A stretch of 64,000 nt of DNA from Bos javanicus (lineage: Eukaryota > Chordata > Mammalia > Artiodactyla > Bovidae), in the NCBI RefSeq assembly GCF_032452875.1, contig NC_083885.1, forward strand, positions 63,472,925 through 63,536,924, given 5' to 3'. The notes below the pieces were generated by a model, which saw only the letters and a list, made by a program, of their open reading frames with translations, ran no database searches and was not told the origin of the DNA. Positions within the stretch are counted from its first letter, which is position 1. Each line of letters opens with the position of its first letter. Positions 1 through 10,560 of this stretch are shown in pieces. The translations under genes were made by a program, and so were the position numbers.

Positions 1-52
1 GGCCCCACAGGGACCAGGCCAGGCCTTACCTTCCCGCCCCTCCCTCCGGCAG

Positions 53-3000
53 CGACTCACACTCGGATTCCGAGAGTTCCTGCTCAGGCAACGAGTGTCA
101 CCCTGTGGGCCGCAGGAACCCACCCCCGAAGGGCCGGGGAGGCAGGGGAGCCCACATGGACCGGGGCCGGGGTCGGGCACAGCGGGGCAAGAGGTGAGCC
201 TTGGGCTGACGGCGGGAGGGGCTGGTTTGGGGGTCCTGGGAGGAAGAGGGCGGTTGGTGTCTCTGGGGAGCGTCTGAGAGGGCAATGCCATGCCCCTCAC
301 CCCGTACCCCCACGCCCCCCCACCCCCTCCCCCAGGCACGACCTGGCGCCCACCAAGCGCAGCCGCAAGAAGATGGCAGCCCTGGAGTGTGAGGAGCCAG
401 AGCGCGAGCTGAAGAAGCAGAAGCGGGCAGCGCGCTTCCAGCACGGACACTCGCGCCGCCTGCGCCTGGAGCCCCTGGTGCTGCAGGTGGGCAGCCTGGA
501 GGGCGGTGCAGCCGACCCTGACTGGCAGGAGCTGCAGATCGTGGGCACCTGCCTGGATGTCACCAAGCACTACCTGCGCCTCACCTGTGCTCCCGACCCG
601 TCCACGGTGCGCCCTGTGCCGGTGAGTGCCCAGCACGAGGGCAGCGCCTCCGTGCCCGGGAGGCCAGGCCAGGGATGGGCGGTGATGAGCAGGGAGCTGC
701 CACACCCAGGGGTGCTGACCCGGAGCTTGCACTCGGGAGACGAGTCCGGGAGGCGGGGCGGCCTCGGTGCCTCCATCCCTACTGAGGAGGCCGGTGCCTA
801 CGAGACCTGGTGTGTCCCCGAGGCCCGAGCTGGGCGCACAGGTGCGGCAGGCTGAGGCCAGGAGTGCGCTCTTACTGTTGGCAGTGCTCGTTTCTAATGT
901 TGACACACACTGAGGGTCTGACGTTGAGCCCCCACTTTGGGACTCGGGTCCGTGGGCCCCTAGCAGATTTTAGCCCTTCCGACTGGTCCTGCCCAGGTCA
1001 CACTGAGCCTTACTTCACCTGCCCCAGGTTCTGAAGAAGTCGCTGTGCATGGTCAAGTCCCACTGGAAGGAGAAGCAGGACTACGCCTTTGCCTGCGAGC
1101 AGATGAAGTCCATCCGGCAGGACCTCACGGTGAGGCGGGGGCCGGGGAGGGGGTCGGGGAGGGGGCCGATGGGGTGATGCCGGCTCTGCCCTGACGTCCG
1201 CTCTCCTGCCATCAGGTGCAGGGTGTGCGCACCGAGTTCACGGTGGAGGTATACGAGACCCATGCGCGCATCGCTTTGGAGAAGGTGAGGGGCGGGCAGG
1301 GCCCCACCTCACCCCGGGCTTTCAGCCGTCCCCCTATCCAGCCGTGTGGGGCTCACTCTGCCCCCTCACGCTGTGCCCTCCAGGGGGACCACGAAGAGTT
1401 CAACCAGTGCCAGACGCAGCTCAAGTCGCTGTACGCCGAGAACCTGCCGGGCAACGTGGGCGAGTTTACCGCCTACCGGATCCTCTATTACATCTTCACC
1501 AAGAACTCGGGAGGTGAGGCGCAGGACCGCGGCCCCGGGCTCCCAATGCGGCCCCCCAAGCCCCCTGACCCCGAGTCTCTGGCCGCAGACATCACCACGG
1601 AGCTGGCATACCTGACTCGGGAGCTGAAGGCGGACCCTTGCGTGGCCCACGCCCTGGCGCTCAGGGCCGCCTGGGCTCTGGGCAACTACCACCGCTTTTT
1701 CCGGCTCTACTCTCACGCGCCCTGCATGTCTGGCTACCTCGTGGACAAGTTTGCAGACCGGGAGCGCAAGGCTGCGCTCAAGGCAATGATCAAAACGTAT
1801 GTAAAGCTGAGCTCTGCCCCGGCCCTCCACCCCTGTGCCCCGCCCTGCGGCGGGCGCCCTGTCTCCTCCCCCTACCTGTGTGCTCCGCCCTCTTCTGGAC
1901 CCGCCCCCTTCTGCACAGCCACCTCCCCCCCCTGCTGCTCTCTGCTCTCGGCAGCCTGGACCCCCCACATCATCCTCTTGTCCAGGCCCCCTTCCTCCAA
2001 GGCCTCCTGCCTCCCTGACCCTCCTGAGGCCGAGTCCCCCCAGAGGCTGAGCGCCCCGTGGGGCAGCCTGCAGAGCCGGCCCCGCCCTCAGTAGCTGTGG
2101 GCTCAGCAACCGGGCCTTGTGCCCTCCTAAGAGCTCAGATGAGTTTACGGCCAGGTGTCATGGGCAAGCGACGCCGGACGGCCCCCAAAGAGGGTGCCCT
2201 CTGCCCTGGGCAACGGTGTGCTCACATCTGTTAGGAGGGAGGCGCCCCAGGTGGGCTCAGGACACCCCTTTTTTTGTCACAGCCGGGGTTGTCCCGGCTT
2301 CTAGGGCTGGAGGCCAGGGATGCACTGAGTGTTGAGCGGTGCCCAGGTCGCCCCCAGCAGGGCCACCTCCTGAGGTGACAGGCTGCCAAGCCCTGCTCAG
2401 AGGTCCCAAGGGCCTTGGGAGCCACGGGCGCAGTCTGGGTGGGGATGAACACCCACTGAAGGTTAGGAGGCTCCTTGTGGGCTTCAGTGTGGGGTAAGAA
2501 CGTTTAAGGGTGAGGTAGAGGGTGGGGCCGCGGAAAGACAGGCAGTGGGCCAGACTCAGCAGACCAGGCAGGGCGCGGGCTGCTGCCTGCCCAGAGCACC
2601 AAGGGGCCTGTCTGAAGGGGCCCACGTCTTTGGCAGAGACCGCCTCCTGTCCCAGGGCCAGTCCCGCAGACGGCCAGGGTTCGAGGCGGGAGGGGTCCGG
2701 TGTCCCCACTAGTGCACGCCCAGCGGCCGTGGCCCTGGAGCCTTGCTCCTGGGTGCATACAGCTGGGTGGGCCCACTGCTGGGAGGGCGCACAGCTGCTG
2801 GCTGGCACCGGCCCACCACCTCTTAGCTGGGTGCTCAGCCTCCTCTGACCAGGGTGAGGCAAGCAGGAGGGGTGGTCCCCAGATAGGGTCAGTCCCGGCC
2901 CCTCACATCGACCCCTGCCCTTCGCATCGACCCCTGCCTCCCCGCCCCCCTGGCCGCGGTGGGCCCTCTTGTGAGGGTCTGCGCAGGCCCCCAGCCAGCA

Positions 3001-3434
3001 GAGGAGCCAGCTGGCCCTTCCCTCCCATCCCCTCCTCCTGTCCCCCGCTCAGGTAAGTGAGGGCGAGGGGGGGCGCAGCCGGGGCTGGGGCCCCGACCCC
3101 ACCCCGGGCCCCCCCGAGCCGCTGAGGTGGGGAGGCTGCGGGTGGGAGCAGGCTGGCAGCTAACGCGCTGAGGAAACCTCTCTGGCGCCCGAACGGGGGC
3201 GCCCCCTCCCAGCCCAGGGGGCCTTCCCGCGTCCACTGCCGCCTCATCACCTTCTCCTCTTGTCTCCGTAGCTTCCGCCCAGCGCTGCCCGTCTCCTACC
3301 TGCAGGCCGAGCTGGCCTTCGAGGGCGAGGCCGCCTGCCGGGCCTTCTTGGAGCCCCTGGGCCTGGCCTACACGGGCCCGGACAACTCCAGCATCGACTG
3401 CCGCCTCAGCCTGGCGCAGCTGCCAGCCTTCTGA
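53..3434 (+). CDS. LENG8: LENG8, C-terminal eight coding exons (5' part lies outside the window)
   Basis: Exons read at 53-193, 336-621, 1028-1129, 1216-1284, 1384-1513, 1589-1796 and 3272-3434, with TGA at 3432-3434; the window opens inside an upstream intron. All junctions have AG/GT and phases join without a break. The product runs from a Ser/Arg/Gly-rich nuclear segment with a basic KRSRKK motif into the SAC3/GANP-type helical domain (for example DHEEFNQCQTQLKSLYAEN, then ELAYLTRELKADPCVAHAL), and ends ...CRLSLAQLPAF. I recognise this as leukocyte receptor cluster member 8 from the near-identical mammalian sequence. LENG8 is related to yeast Thp3 and Sac3 and is placed with PCID2-type partners in nuclear mRNA processing and retention; that role is family knowledge. 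The last intron (1797-3271) is long and GC-rich. Only seven exon intervals are listed because the first visible one follows an exon outside the window. The gene looks intact. Confidence 0.96.
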
Positions 3435-4470
3435 GCACCAGCGCCGTGGGGGCGGGGGGCCGGGTTGCAGATCTTGTCTTTGAGCCATGGACTTGGGATG
3501 TAAATTAATTCGTGGGGAGAGGGCTCCAGGAAGAGCCCTCGTCCCTGCCCCCGTTTTCCCACCGGGGAGTCTGTACAGAGATTTTTCTACATTTTTATTT
3601 TTGGCCTCAGAGGGTCGGGCTAGGGAAGGAGTGGGGGCAGCGGAGGGCTGGGGGCGCGGTCTGTAGGCTGGTCTGTCCGTCTGGCCCTCCACTAATGCTG
3701 TCTCAGTGTTTTTTCTCTCTCTCTCTCGAGCTCGTACTCCGGTACCGACCCAGCACCCTGGCCCGTCCCATGCCGGGGGGCAGGGCAAGAAGACAGGCCG
3801 CTCCGCCCGCGCCCGCCTGCGGTGGGGGCATGCCCGCTGCCCGCCGCCCGCCTGCCGCTCCACAGACTCTTGTTGCCAGCCCTCCGGGGCCTCAGTGTTT
3901 GGGGCGAGGGGAGCCGCCTAGAGACTGTGCCCTGCCCTCGGCCCCCGAGCCCAGAAGCCACCGTCGCCGCCGCCACCCGCCATGCCGCCGCCACACTGAG
4001 GACTCCGGAGGCCGCCGCGGGACCTCGCCGGCCGGGCCGCCTCGTCTGCAGTTGTATTGAGTTGTCTCCGTGTCCCCCTCCCCCGTGTCTCCCCTGCCCC
4101 GTCCTCCCCCTCCTCGCACTCTTCCCTCGGTTCAGCACAGGTAAAGCGGTTACCCTCCCTCCCTGCCTCATGGATCACCAGCTCACGTCATGTTTCCTTC
4201 TCTTTTCTTTTTGTGTGTGTTTATTTAAGTTATTTTTCTTCCTCCCCTTTTCTTTTCCGTCTCCCTCCCTCTTCTGCCATGTAACTGGAGGGTGCGATGA
4301 GTTGCAAACAGCTGGACTGTCAGGCTGCTTCTCTTGCAGATGTCCTCCTCTGCCTCCCCTCTCCCCCCTCTCCCCTCCCCTTTCCTTCCTTCATTCTTTT
4401 CCTTGGAGCACTGAGCACCACTTTGAAGCTTGAGAGAAACCAAAATTAAAGAGAGAGAGAGAGAAGCCAC
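3435..4470 (+). other. LENG8: LENG8 3' UTR with ATTAAA poly(A) signal
   Basis: GC-rich then pyrimidine-rich sequence follows the LENG8 stop. An ATTAAA hexamer at 4445-4450 is followed by a short GA repeat and a TG-rich element, a plausible cleavage context. The predicted end lies about 35 bases from the LENG9 stop codon on the other strand, so the two genes are tail-to-tail. Confidence 0.75.
4220..4225 (-). promoter_or_regulatory. LENG9: Candidate LENG9 poly(A) signal (AATAAA on the minus strand)
   Basis: TTTATT on the plus strand reads AATAAA on the minus strand, about 280 bases past the LENG9 stop. If used, the LENG9 3' UTR would lie inside the LENG8 3' UTR and form an antisense overlap. 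No closer minus-strand AATAAA was noticed. Confidence 0.4.
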
Positions 4471-4503
4471 GTGTGCGCTTTGTCCTTGTCTGGGGCCCGG
4501 CCC

Positions 4504-6117
4504 TTATTTCTGGGGTTGACCTCCCAGGGGGAGCTCGGCCAGGGCCTGGTAGGTGCCCCCGGCCCTGCCCACGCGGCACAGCCAGAGTGTCCCCAGGGGC
4601 TGGCTCCCCAGCTCCTGCCGCGGGCTGACCTCGGGAAGGCAGACTTGGGCGCCCTGGGGCACCTTGGCCAGGGTGAGGTGGGGGCGTATCCCCCCGAGAG
4701 GCTGCAACACCCTCAGCCCCTCGGCCTCCAGCCTCTGGCTCAGCCTCTGGGCCAGGCTCTCCAGGGGTGGGGACGGGGGAGCGCAGAACACGTGGGAGCC
4801 CAGGCACACCAGGCGACCGAACCTCAGCTTCAGAGGGACCTCAAGCCTGGGGTCAGAGAGCGCGTGTCTGAGCGCGGTGACGGCCGCCGCTACCTCCCCG
4901 GGGCCCGCCAGCCTCAGCAGGGCCAGGGTCAGGTGGAGGGCTTCAGCCGGCACCGTGAAGGCCGCGCAAGCTGGTGCGCCTCGTACCAGGTCTTCCTGGA
5001 CCTTGGCCACCTCGGCCCGCAGCTCAGGCTCCGTCACCATGAGCGCCACAAAGTGCGTGGGGCGGGGCTGGCGAGGGCCCACAGCCGCGGTCGCTTCTCG
5101 GTCCACAGGCCAGATCCCGGGACCCCACTCCGTTCCCATCTCAGAGAAGCTTTCCGGGGGCTTCCCGCCACGGGTCTGCATGGCCCTGGCGGCGGCGGCG
5201 GCGGCGGCGGCAGCAGCTGGCTTCAGCGCCCCTCCTGGCGCCATCCACGGGCAAGCTTGGCCTCCAGAGTCCGCCGACTCCCACTCCTGGGTCCTCGCTA
5301 ATACGCCTGCCAGCGTCAGGCGCCCAGCTTCGGGGCTTCCCCCGTCCGAGGCCAAAGCTGCCCGGAGTCGCGTCTGGGCTGGCTGTACCGGCCCCCCTGC
5401 GTCCGTGCCAAGGCGGGTGGCAGCTACGCTGTCCAGTGCGCCTCCGGTCCCGTCCGTATCCTCACCTCCGAGCGCATCTCCGACTGAGTTGGCATCCTCG
5501 CCGTCACTCGCCTCCCCGTTCCCGTGCGCGTCCCCGCTCCGGTCCCCACCGTCGTGCACGTCCCCGGGCCGGTGCGCGTTCACGCCGTCGCTCTCGCCTC
5601 CGGGTCCGTGCGCGTCCTCGCCGTGGAGCGCGTCCAGGATGGTGGGCCCACGGCCAGCCGCCAAGCCGGAGCCAAAGACGAGGTCGGTGCGCGAGGCGCG
5701 GTCCCATACCAGGCGGCCGCGGAAGCGGAAGTAGCGCACCCGGTGCTGCGGCACGGCCAGAACACCCGGCGCGAGCGCCGCTAGCGGCTCGTCCCAGCAG
5801 AAGGAAAGGAAGGGCTCCTCGCGCACGCCCAGGAAGCGGTCGACGTAGCCCACGGAGAAGTCGGCCGGGTTGAGGTGAGGGTCCCAGCGGATGCGCTGGA
5901 TGACGGCCTCAGCCGTGCGCAGCGGCGGCTTCTTGACTTTGGCCTGGTCTTCGGCCTCGCCTCTAGGCTGCGGCAGCGCCGGCGCCCCGGGGTGGGGCTG
6001 GCGGCAGCGGGCGCCGAAGCGGCAGCGGCCTTCCAGGAAGAAGCGGCAGGCCGGCGGGGGCCCGGGTTCTGCAACCGAGACCCCCGCGGGCGGCTCCGGC
6101 CCTCCAGCCGCCGCCAT
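4504..6117 (-). CDS. LENG9: LENG9, CCCH zinc finger plus 2H-phosphoesterase-like protein
   Basis: Single-exon frame of 537 codons from ATG at 6115-6117 to TAA at 4504-4506. A CCCH zinc finger lies at about residues 24-42 (C24-x7-C32-x5-C38-x3-H42), followed at about 65-150 by a DUF504-type domain (FSVGYVDRFLGVREEPFLSF). A long acidic Gly/Asp/Ser-rich linker contains a polyalanine run encoded near 5188-5216. The C-terminal AKAP7-like 2H domain has two HxT motifs, ALHLTLALL and IRPHLTLAKV. Such folds hydrolyse or bind 2'-5' or cyclic phosphates in RNA, but no activity is shown here. I chose MAAAGGPEPP as the start because conserved protein begins there; the frame stays open upstream to another ATG at 6282, adding 55 Arg/Gly/Ala-rich residues. 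The chosen ATG has G at +4 but C at -3, so the start is less certain than the gene. Confidence 0.94.
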   Translation of the reverse strand: MAAAGGPEPPAGVSVAEPGPPPACRFFLEGRCRFGARCRQPHPGAPALPQPRGEAEDQAKVKKPPLRTAEAVIQRIRWDPHLNPADFSVGYVDRFLGVREEPFLSFCWDEPLAALAPGVLAVPQHRVRYFRFRGRLVWDRASRTDLVFGSGLAAGRGPTILDALHGEDAHGPGGESDGVNAHRPGDVHDGGDRSGDAHGNGEASDGEDANSVGDALGGEDTDGTGGALDSVAATRLGTDAGGPVQPAQTRLRAALASDGGSPEAGRLTLAGVLARTQEWESADSGGQACPWMAPGGALKPAAAAAAAAAARAMQTRGGKPPESFSEMGTEWGPGIWPVDREATAAVGPRQPRPTHFVALMVTEPELRAEVAKVQEDLVRGAPACAAFTVPAEALHLTLALLRLAGPGEVAAAVTALRHALSDPRLEVPLKLRFGRLVCLGSHVFCAPPSPPLESLAQRLSQRLEAEGLRVLQPLGGIRPHLTLAKVPQGAQVCLPEVSPRQELGSQPLGTLWLCRVGRAGGTYQALAELPLGGQPQK

Positions 6118-6900
6118 AGGCGTAGCGTACGGCGGGCGCGCTCGCCCGGCACGGGCCGCTCCTCGCGGGGTCAGCCCTGCCCGGCCCGCCGTGACGTCAC
6201 GGGCGCGGCTCCGGCCCCGGCCCAGCCTGGAAGCACCCCACGCGTGGGCCCGCCCTGCGCCGAGCCCGGGTAAGCCCGACACCTGCGGGCGATCGGGTTA
6301 TGTTGTGGCCTCGCCCCTGCCCACGCCCCATCGCGTGTGGCCCCGCCTCTCCCGGGCGCGTAGCCAGCGCGGCTCAGCTCCCCTAGGGTTCGCAGGCGCC
6401 GCTCGGCTCCCCTAGGGTTCGCAAGCGCGGCTCGCCACTCGCGCGCCCCGGAGAACCTGGTTGCCCCCGCCCCGCTAAGGATCTGCACTGCTGCCACGCT
6501 CCTCCGGGCCCCGCTCGGGCCTCGTCCTCCGCGGGAGAACTGGACGCCTGCGGGCTCAGCATGAACTTCTCAGCCCGGATTCCGGGCACCCCTGTCGGCC
6601 TCGGGGCGTCCCTTTCCTAGGGGGCCACGCCTCCTCCCGGCCACTTTTCCTGCGCGGCCGCTCCCGGGGTAAAGGGCAGCCCTCCTGGGCGGGATCCACC
6701 GGCGGCGTGGAGCTCCCTGGGTCACAGCCCTTGGCCAGCCCCCGGGAAGCGTCGGGCCGAGCCCGGAACCGCGTCCGGCCGGCAGCGGCTCGCGGCCCAC
6801 TTTGCTGAAAGAACTGTGCAGTGGGAGCGACCACGTGGGGGCTCCGCCCCTGGGAGCCACGCCACGCCCCTGCCCCTCTTAAAGGGGCCGCATCCCATTA
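6118..6900 (-). promoter_or_regulatory. LENG9: CpG-rich LENG9 5' region
   Basis: Very GC- and CpG-rich sequence lies directly upstream of LENG9, consistent with a CpG-island promoter firing on the minus strand. It contains a 29-bp direct repeat (6371-6431, core CTCCCCTAGGGTTCGCA). No TATA box was seen. Placement is inferred from composition and position only. Confidence 0.5.
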
Positions 6901-7064
6901 CACCAGGACCACCGAATTTCTACCACTATCCACCCGGCGGGTACCAGAACCCCCCCCCGCGACACACCTGGCTCTTAGGGGCGCCGGGACCCCATCACCC
7001 CGTCCCGTTACCGCTCTCCACGTGCAAAGTGAACAAACGAAACCCGGGACACAGACCTTGTCGG

Positions 7065-7119
7065 TTTATGTAGAAAGAAGTGGGGCGCTGGGCGGTAAGA
7101 GTGCAGGGAATGGGGGTGC
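7065..7119 (-). other. CDC42EP5: CDC42EP5 3' UTR start with variant poly(A) hexamer
   Basis: TTTATG at 7065-7070 reads CATAAA on the minus strand, a known weak variant of AATAAA, about 50 bases past the stop. The 3' UTR may be this short, but the hexamer is not canonical. Confidence 0.35.
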
Positions 7120-7581
7120 CTACAGGCCGATGACGTCGTCCGGCTCGAGGTCCGCGTTGGCGAGGCAGCGGGCCCGGGGGTGCTGCGCCCCGGGCCCGGG
7201 GTCCACGTCCGGCTTGGCGGCAGCGGCGCCCGGGCGCTCCGCGTCCATGACGCCCAGCACCGCGTCCAGCATGGAGGGGCCCAAATCCAGGTGGAAGGAC
7301 AGCAGCGGGTCGGCGGGCGCGGGCGCGCGGAGGGCGGGCGGCGAGGCCTGCGGCACGGCGGGCGGCGGCGCGGTGCGCGGCGCCCCCGCGGGCGGCGCCC
7401 TGGGCTCAGGGGGCGGCCCGCCGCCGTGGCGGCTCAGGAACGAGGTGTCCCCGAAGGCGTCGCCGCCGCGCCCCACGTGCAGCGTGTGCCGGAAGTCGCC
7501 GAGAGGCGCGGAGATGGACAAGGCGCCGCGCTCCGGCCGCTTCTTGGGCTGCGCGGGGCCCAACTGCTTCAGCACCGGCAT
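7120..7581 (-). CDS. CDC42EP5: CDC42EP5 (Borg3), CDC42 effector protein 5
   Basis: A 153-residue protein from ATG at 7579-7581 to TAG at 7120-7122. The N-terminus MPVLKQLGPAQPKKRP and the CRIB-type CDC42-binding motif ISAPLGDFRHTLHVG (about residues 23-37) identify CDC42EP5. They are followed by the Borg-family segments DAFGDTSFLSRH and PLLSFHLDLGPSMLDAVL, and the C-terminus ends DLEPDDVIGL. Human CDC42EP5 is about 148 residues; the small excess lies in the Pro/Ala linker. The protein binds GTP-loaded CDC42 and TC10 and affects septin and actin organisation (family knowledge). A minus-strand splice acceptor (CTACCCCGCAG) abuts the ATG, so the whole coding region is in the last exon and the 5' UTR exons lie further right. 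Confidence 0.97.
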   Translation of the reverse strand: MPVLKQLGPAQPKKRPERGALSISAPLGDFRHTLHVGRGGDAFGDTSFLSRHGGGPPPEPRAPPAGAPRTAPPPAVPQASPPALRAPAPADPLLSFHLDLGPSMLDAVLGVMDAERPGAAAAKPDVDPGPGAQHPRARCLANADLEPDDVIGL

Positions 7582-7923
7582 CTGCGGGGTAGGGGCGGGT
7601 TAGCACGGCCTCCCCCAGGGACGCTGCCGAGGCCTGCCTGCCGAGTTCCCAGCCCTGGCCTAGCCCGCGGTGCAAAGGATGCTCCGGACACGCACAGCAC
7701 GACCGTGGTGGGGGGTACGGGGGTTACTCCATTTTACAGCTGCGTAAACTGAGGCCCGAAGTCATAGCTGCTTGATTAAAAACTCAGACTCAAATTTAGG
7801 TCTGCCTGTATGTTAACTGCACTTAGAACTAACGTTTGAGGATTTCATACTGCAGAGAACCAGCAAAACACGCTTCACCAAACCTGCAGACTTCTTCCCA
7901 AACGGCAGAAACTCCACCTTGAA

Positions 7924-8119
7924 GACGGGCTCCCCTAGTGGCTCAGACGGTAAAGAATCTGCCTGCAATACAGCAGACCCCAGTTCGATCCCTGGGTCGG
8001 GAAGTCCCCTGGAGAAGAGACTCCAGTACTCTTGCCTAGAAGATTCCCTGGACAGAGGAGCCTGGCGGACTAAGGTCCATGGGGTCACAAAGAGTTGGAC
8101 ACGACTGAGCGACTATCAC
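7924..8119 (+). repeat. Bov-tA-type SINE
   Basis: The tRNA-like head (GTGGCTCAGACGGTAAAGAA, B-box-like GTTCGATCCCTGG) and the BovA body ending GACACGACTGAGCGAC are present. Imperfect flanking duplications (tccaccttgaagac and tccacccttaagac) fit target-site repeats. Confidence 0.9.
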
Positions 8120-8670
8120 TCATTCCACCCTTAAGACAGAGCTGCCCCTGTCCTTTAGGGGAAGAGACACGGTGCCCAGCGCCTGCCACACTTCTAGAGG
8201 CCCGCACACAGTTTTAAACGCTTTAATTTATTATTATTACCTTTCTGACCCTCGGTCCTTAACTGAGGCCGCTGGCCGCCAGCTCACGCAGGGCGGGGAC
8301 AGGCGCAGGTCTTCCTCTCCGGCACCACCTTCCGGGCCCACAGAGCTCACACAGCCCAGAGGAGGGCAGAGGAGACCCTCAGACGAGGGGAGCCCCCCAC
8401 CCTGTCAATACACAAGGTACAGAAGCCCCTTCTGAGCCGAGGGACGCTGTGTTTTGATTTATTTCAAAATGTCTGGATTATGTTTGTCTTTATACCAACA
8501 CGGTCATAAAATATAATTATAACATAGATAATTATGTCCATGAAAGCTTTGCCTGGGACACACAAAAGTCATAATGTAGGCTGGCCTGAGGATTCTAATT
8601 TGGGAGGTTTAGGGTGGGCCTGGGAATCTGTATACTTGCACATGTACGTGTGTGTGCGTGTCCGCATGCA

Positions 8671-8856
8671 CGCTCAGTCGTGTCTGACTCTTTACAACCC
8701 CATGGACTGCAGTCAGCCAGGCTCCTCTCTCCATGGTGTTCTCCAGGCAAGAACACTGGAGTGGGTTGCCATTTCCTCCTCCAGGGCATCTTCCCCACCC
8801 AGGGATCAAACCTGCATCTCCTGTATTTGTGGGTGGGCTCTTTACCACTTAGACCA
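8671..8856 (-). repeat. Bov-tA-type SINE, inverted
   Basis: Reverse complement of the BovA body (CGCTCAGTCGTGTCTGACTC) through the tRNA-like head near 8850. A short TG/CG-rich simple repeat precedes it. Confidence 0.9.
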
Positions 8857-8862
8857 TCCCCC

Positions 8863-9846
8863 CGACACCCACAGCATTTTACACAGTGTTTTACAATTTC
8901 AAATTATCTGGTTTTGAAACAAGCAGCATAATACCTTACTTCTTGCTAAGAGTAACAGTAATAATAATGCAAAATTTCCTATGTTAAAACATGGTAAGAA
9001 TGGCATAAATTCCAGTCTGGCAGCACATGAACTATAAACCAGGTGTCCTATGGCCACATGACTTCATGACTTCATGACTTGATGGTAAATAGATATACCC
9101 ACCAACCTTTGCCCATATCCTGGAACTTGGCTGTTTTTACGGAACTTCTGGGAGGGACTTGATGACCTTGTACTTTTGTTTTAACAGTCACTGTTGGAAT
9201 AATAATAAACATTCTTTCTATTTGAATTGAAGCCCCACCCTTTGCCAACTGTATGAACTGAGATAAATGATGTGATCGCTTGGCTTGTTTTCTATCTGAA
9301 AATGGGTAAAATAACACTACCTTCCTTGTAGGGCACACAGAAACACTCAGAGAAAACTATATTTGTAACACCACCAGTCAATTGATACTGATAGCATTGG
9401 GGGTGGGGGGAGATGTGTCCCCAGACAAAACTGTGGAACAAAATTTAGATTTCATAAAATCCTCTGAAGCAGGCAAAGCATTGTCCTTTTAGTAACAACC
9501 ACCCTGGGAAATACCAGCTTTTATGTGGAGAAAAATTAAAGCCAAAGGGTTTGAAATAATTATAGATGGCTGTGGTCTGAGGGCTGTCCACTCCCCTACT
9601 CAAACACACATACACACTTTACATTTATTTCTCTTGAAAAACCAGTCTTGCTTGACCACCTCTATAGCGCTTCTCAAAATTCCCTAACCTCCACCCAGGT
9701 GAATAAATATATTTTACTGCAATCTGGAACACAATCACCATTCCTTCCCCACCCCACCCAGTGTATAAGGGAAACATTTTATGAAATGAGACTACTCAGC
9801 ACATGCTAGGCACTTGGATAGTTTCGATTCTAATCTATAGTATTAT
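8863..9846. other. AT-rich intergenic DNA, no gene seen
   Basis: No conserved coding frame, RNA gene or clearly recognisable mobile element was seen. A short direct repeat 'gacttcatgacttcat' lies near 9060. Confidence 0.5.
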
Positions 9847-9951
9847 TTTGGCCGTGCTATGCAGGACCCTAGTTCCCCATCCAGGCATTGAACCCACACC
9901 CCCTGCAGTGGAAGCCCAGAGTCCTAACCACTGGACCACCAGGGAATTCCC
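9847..9951 (-). repeat. CHR-type tRNA-derived SINE, inverted
   Basis: The minus strand reads GGGAATTCCCTGGTGGTCCA, then a head with GGTTCAATGCC, ending GGGGAACTAGGGTCC. This matches the cetartiodactyl CHR SINE pattern. Confidence 0.8.
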
Positions 9952-10104
9952 TGTTAGTCTTTTTCAACGCTGACCTCTGCTCATTAACGAATCTCAATCT
10001 ACAGTTTAAAAAAAAAAAAAAATCTGTCTCAGAGCTAGCAGTGCCCCCTGTCTCACTGAGCCATGAATTATAGGTGAAAAAAAGCAGAACTCAGAAAGCC
10101 AGCT

Positions 10105-10215
10105 GCCCAGACTTGGATCTGACTGTGCACATTGCTGGGTTGCTTTGGGCAAATCACTTACCCTTTCTGACCTCACTTCCTCATCTCAAAAATGGAATGT
10201 TACTCACAGGATAAT
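10105..10215 (+). repeat. MIR SINE remnant
   Basis: MIR core motifs are readable: GACTTGGATCTGACTGTG, TTTGGGCAAATCACTTACCC and TTCCTCATCTCAAAAATGG. Confidence 0.7.
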
Positions 10216-10244
10216 TCTTAGTCTCTTTGCAAGAAATAGTGAGC

Positions 10245-10362
10245 GGGAATTCCCTGGCAGTCTGGTAGTGAGGACTATGAGCTTTCACTGCCAAGGGCAC
10301 TGGTTCAATCCCTGTTTAGGGAACTAAGACCCTGTTAGCCAACCAGTGCAACAACAACAACA
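10245..10362 (+). repeat. CHR-type SINE
   Basis: GGGAATTCCCTGGCAGTCTG head, GTTCAATCCC box and an AAC-rich tail (CAACAACAACAAC). Confidence 0.8.
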
Positions 10363-10464
10363 AAAGAATTGGTGAGATATTGCCCCAGGGAAAGTCTTAG
10401 CACGGTAGCCAGCACACAGAAAATGCTGTGTACTCCGTGGTTCAACCTTGGATCATCCTCACCT

Positions 10465-10560
10465 GTCCCAGAGAAGGAAACAGATGCTCAGAGAGGGTAT
10501 GTGACTTGCCCGAGGTCACAAAGCAGCTCTGCCGGCCTCCAGAGCCCAGAGTTATGGCTT
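10465..10560 (-). repeat. MIR SINE remnant, inverted
   Basis: GAAACAGATGCTCAGAGAGG and TGACTTGCCCGAGGTCACAA are the reverse-oriented MIR core. Confidence 0.7.

Noticed and set aside
1216..2094. Long plus-strand open frame of 292 codons
   Set aside because: It reads through the LENG8 introns at 1285-1383 and 1514-1588 and past 1796. Exon phases and the conserved LENG8 protein show the spliced exons are the real coding units.
2889..3863. 324-codon minus-strand frame across the LENG8 end
   Set aside because: It lies antisense to the last LENG8 intron, exon and UTR and has no domain or splice support.
4553..5734. 393-codon plus-strand frame opposite LENG9
   Set aside because: Antisense shadow of the GC-rich LENG9 coding exon with no recognisable protein; LENG9 itself is conserved.
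7930..8000. tRNA-like heads (here and in every Bov-tA and CHR element)
   Set aside because: They have box-B-like GTTCGATCC but are SINE heads derived from tRNA and are followed by SINE bodies, so they are not tRNA genes.
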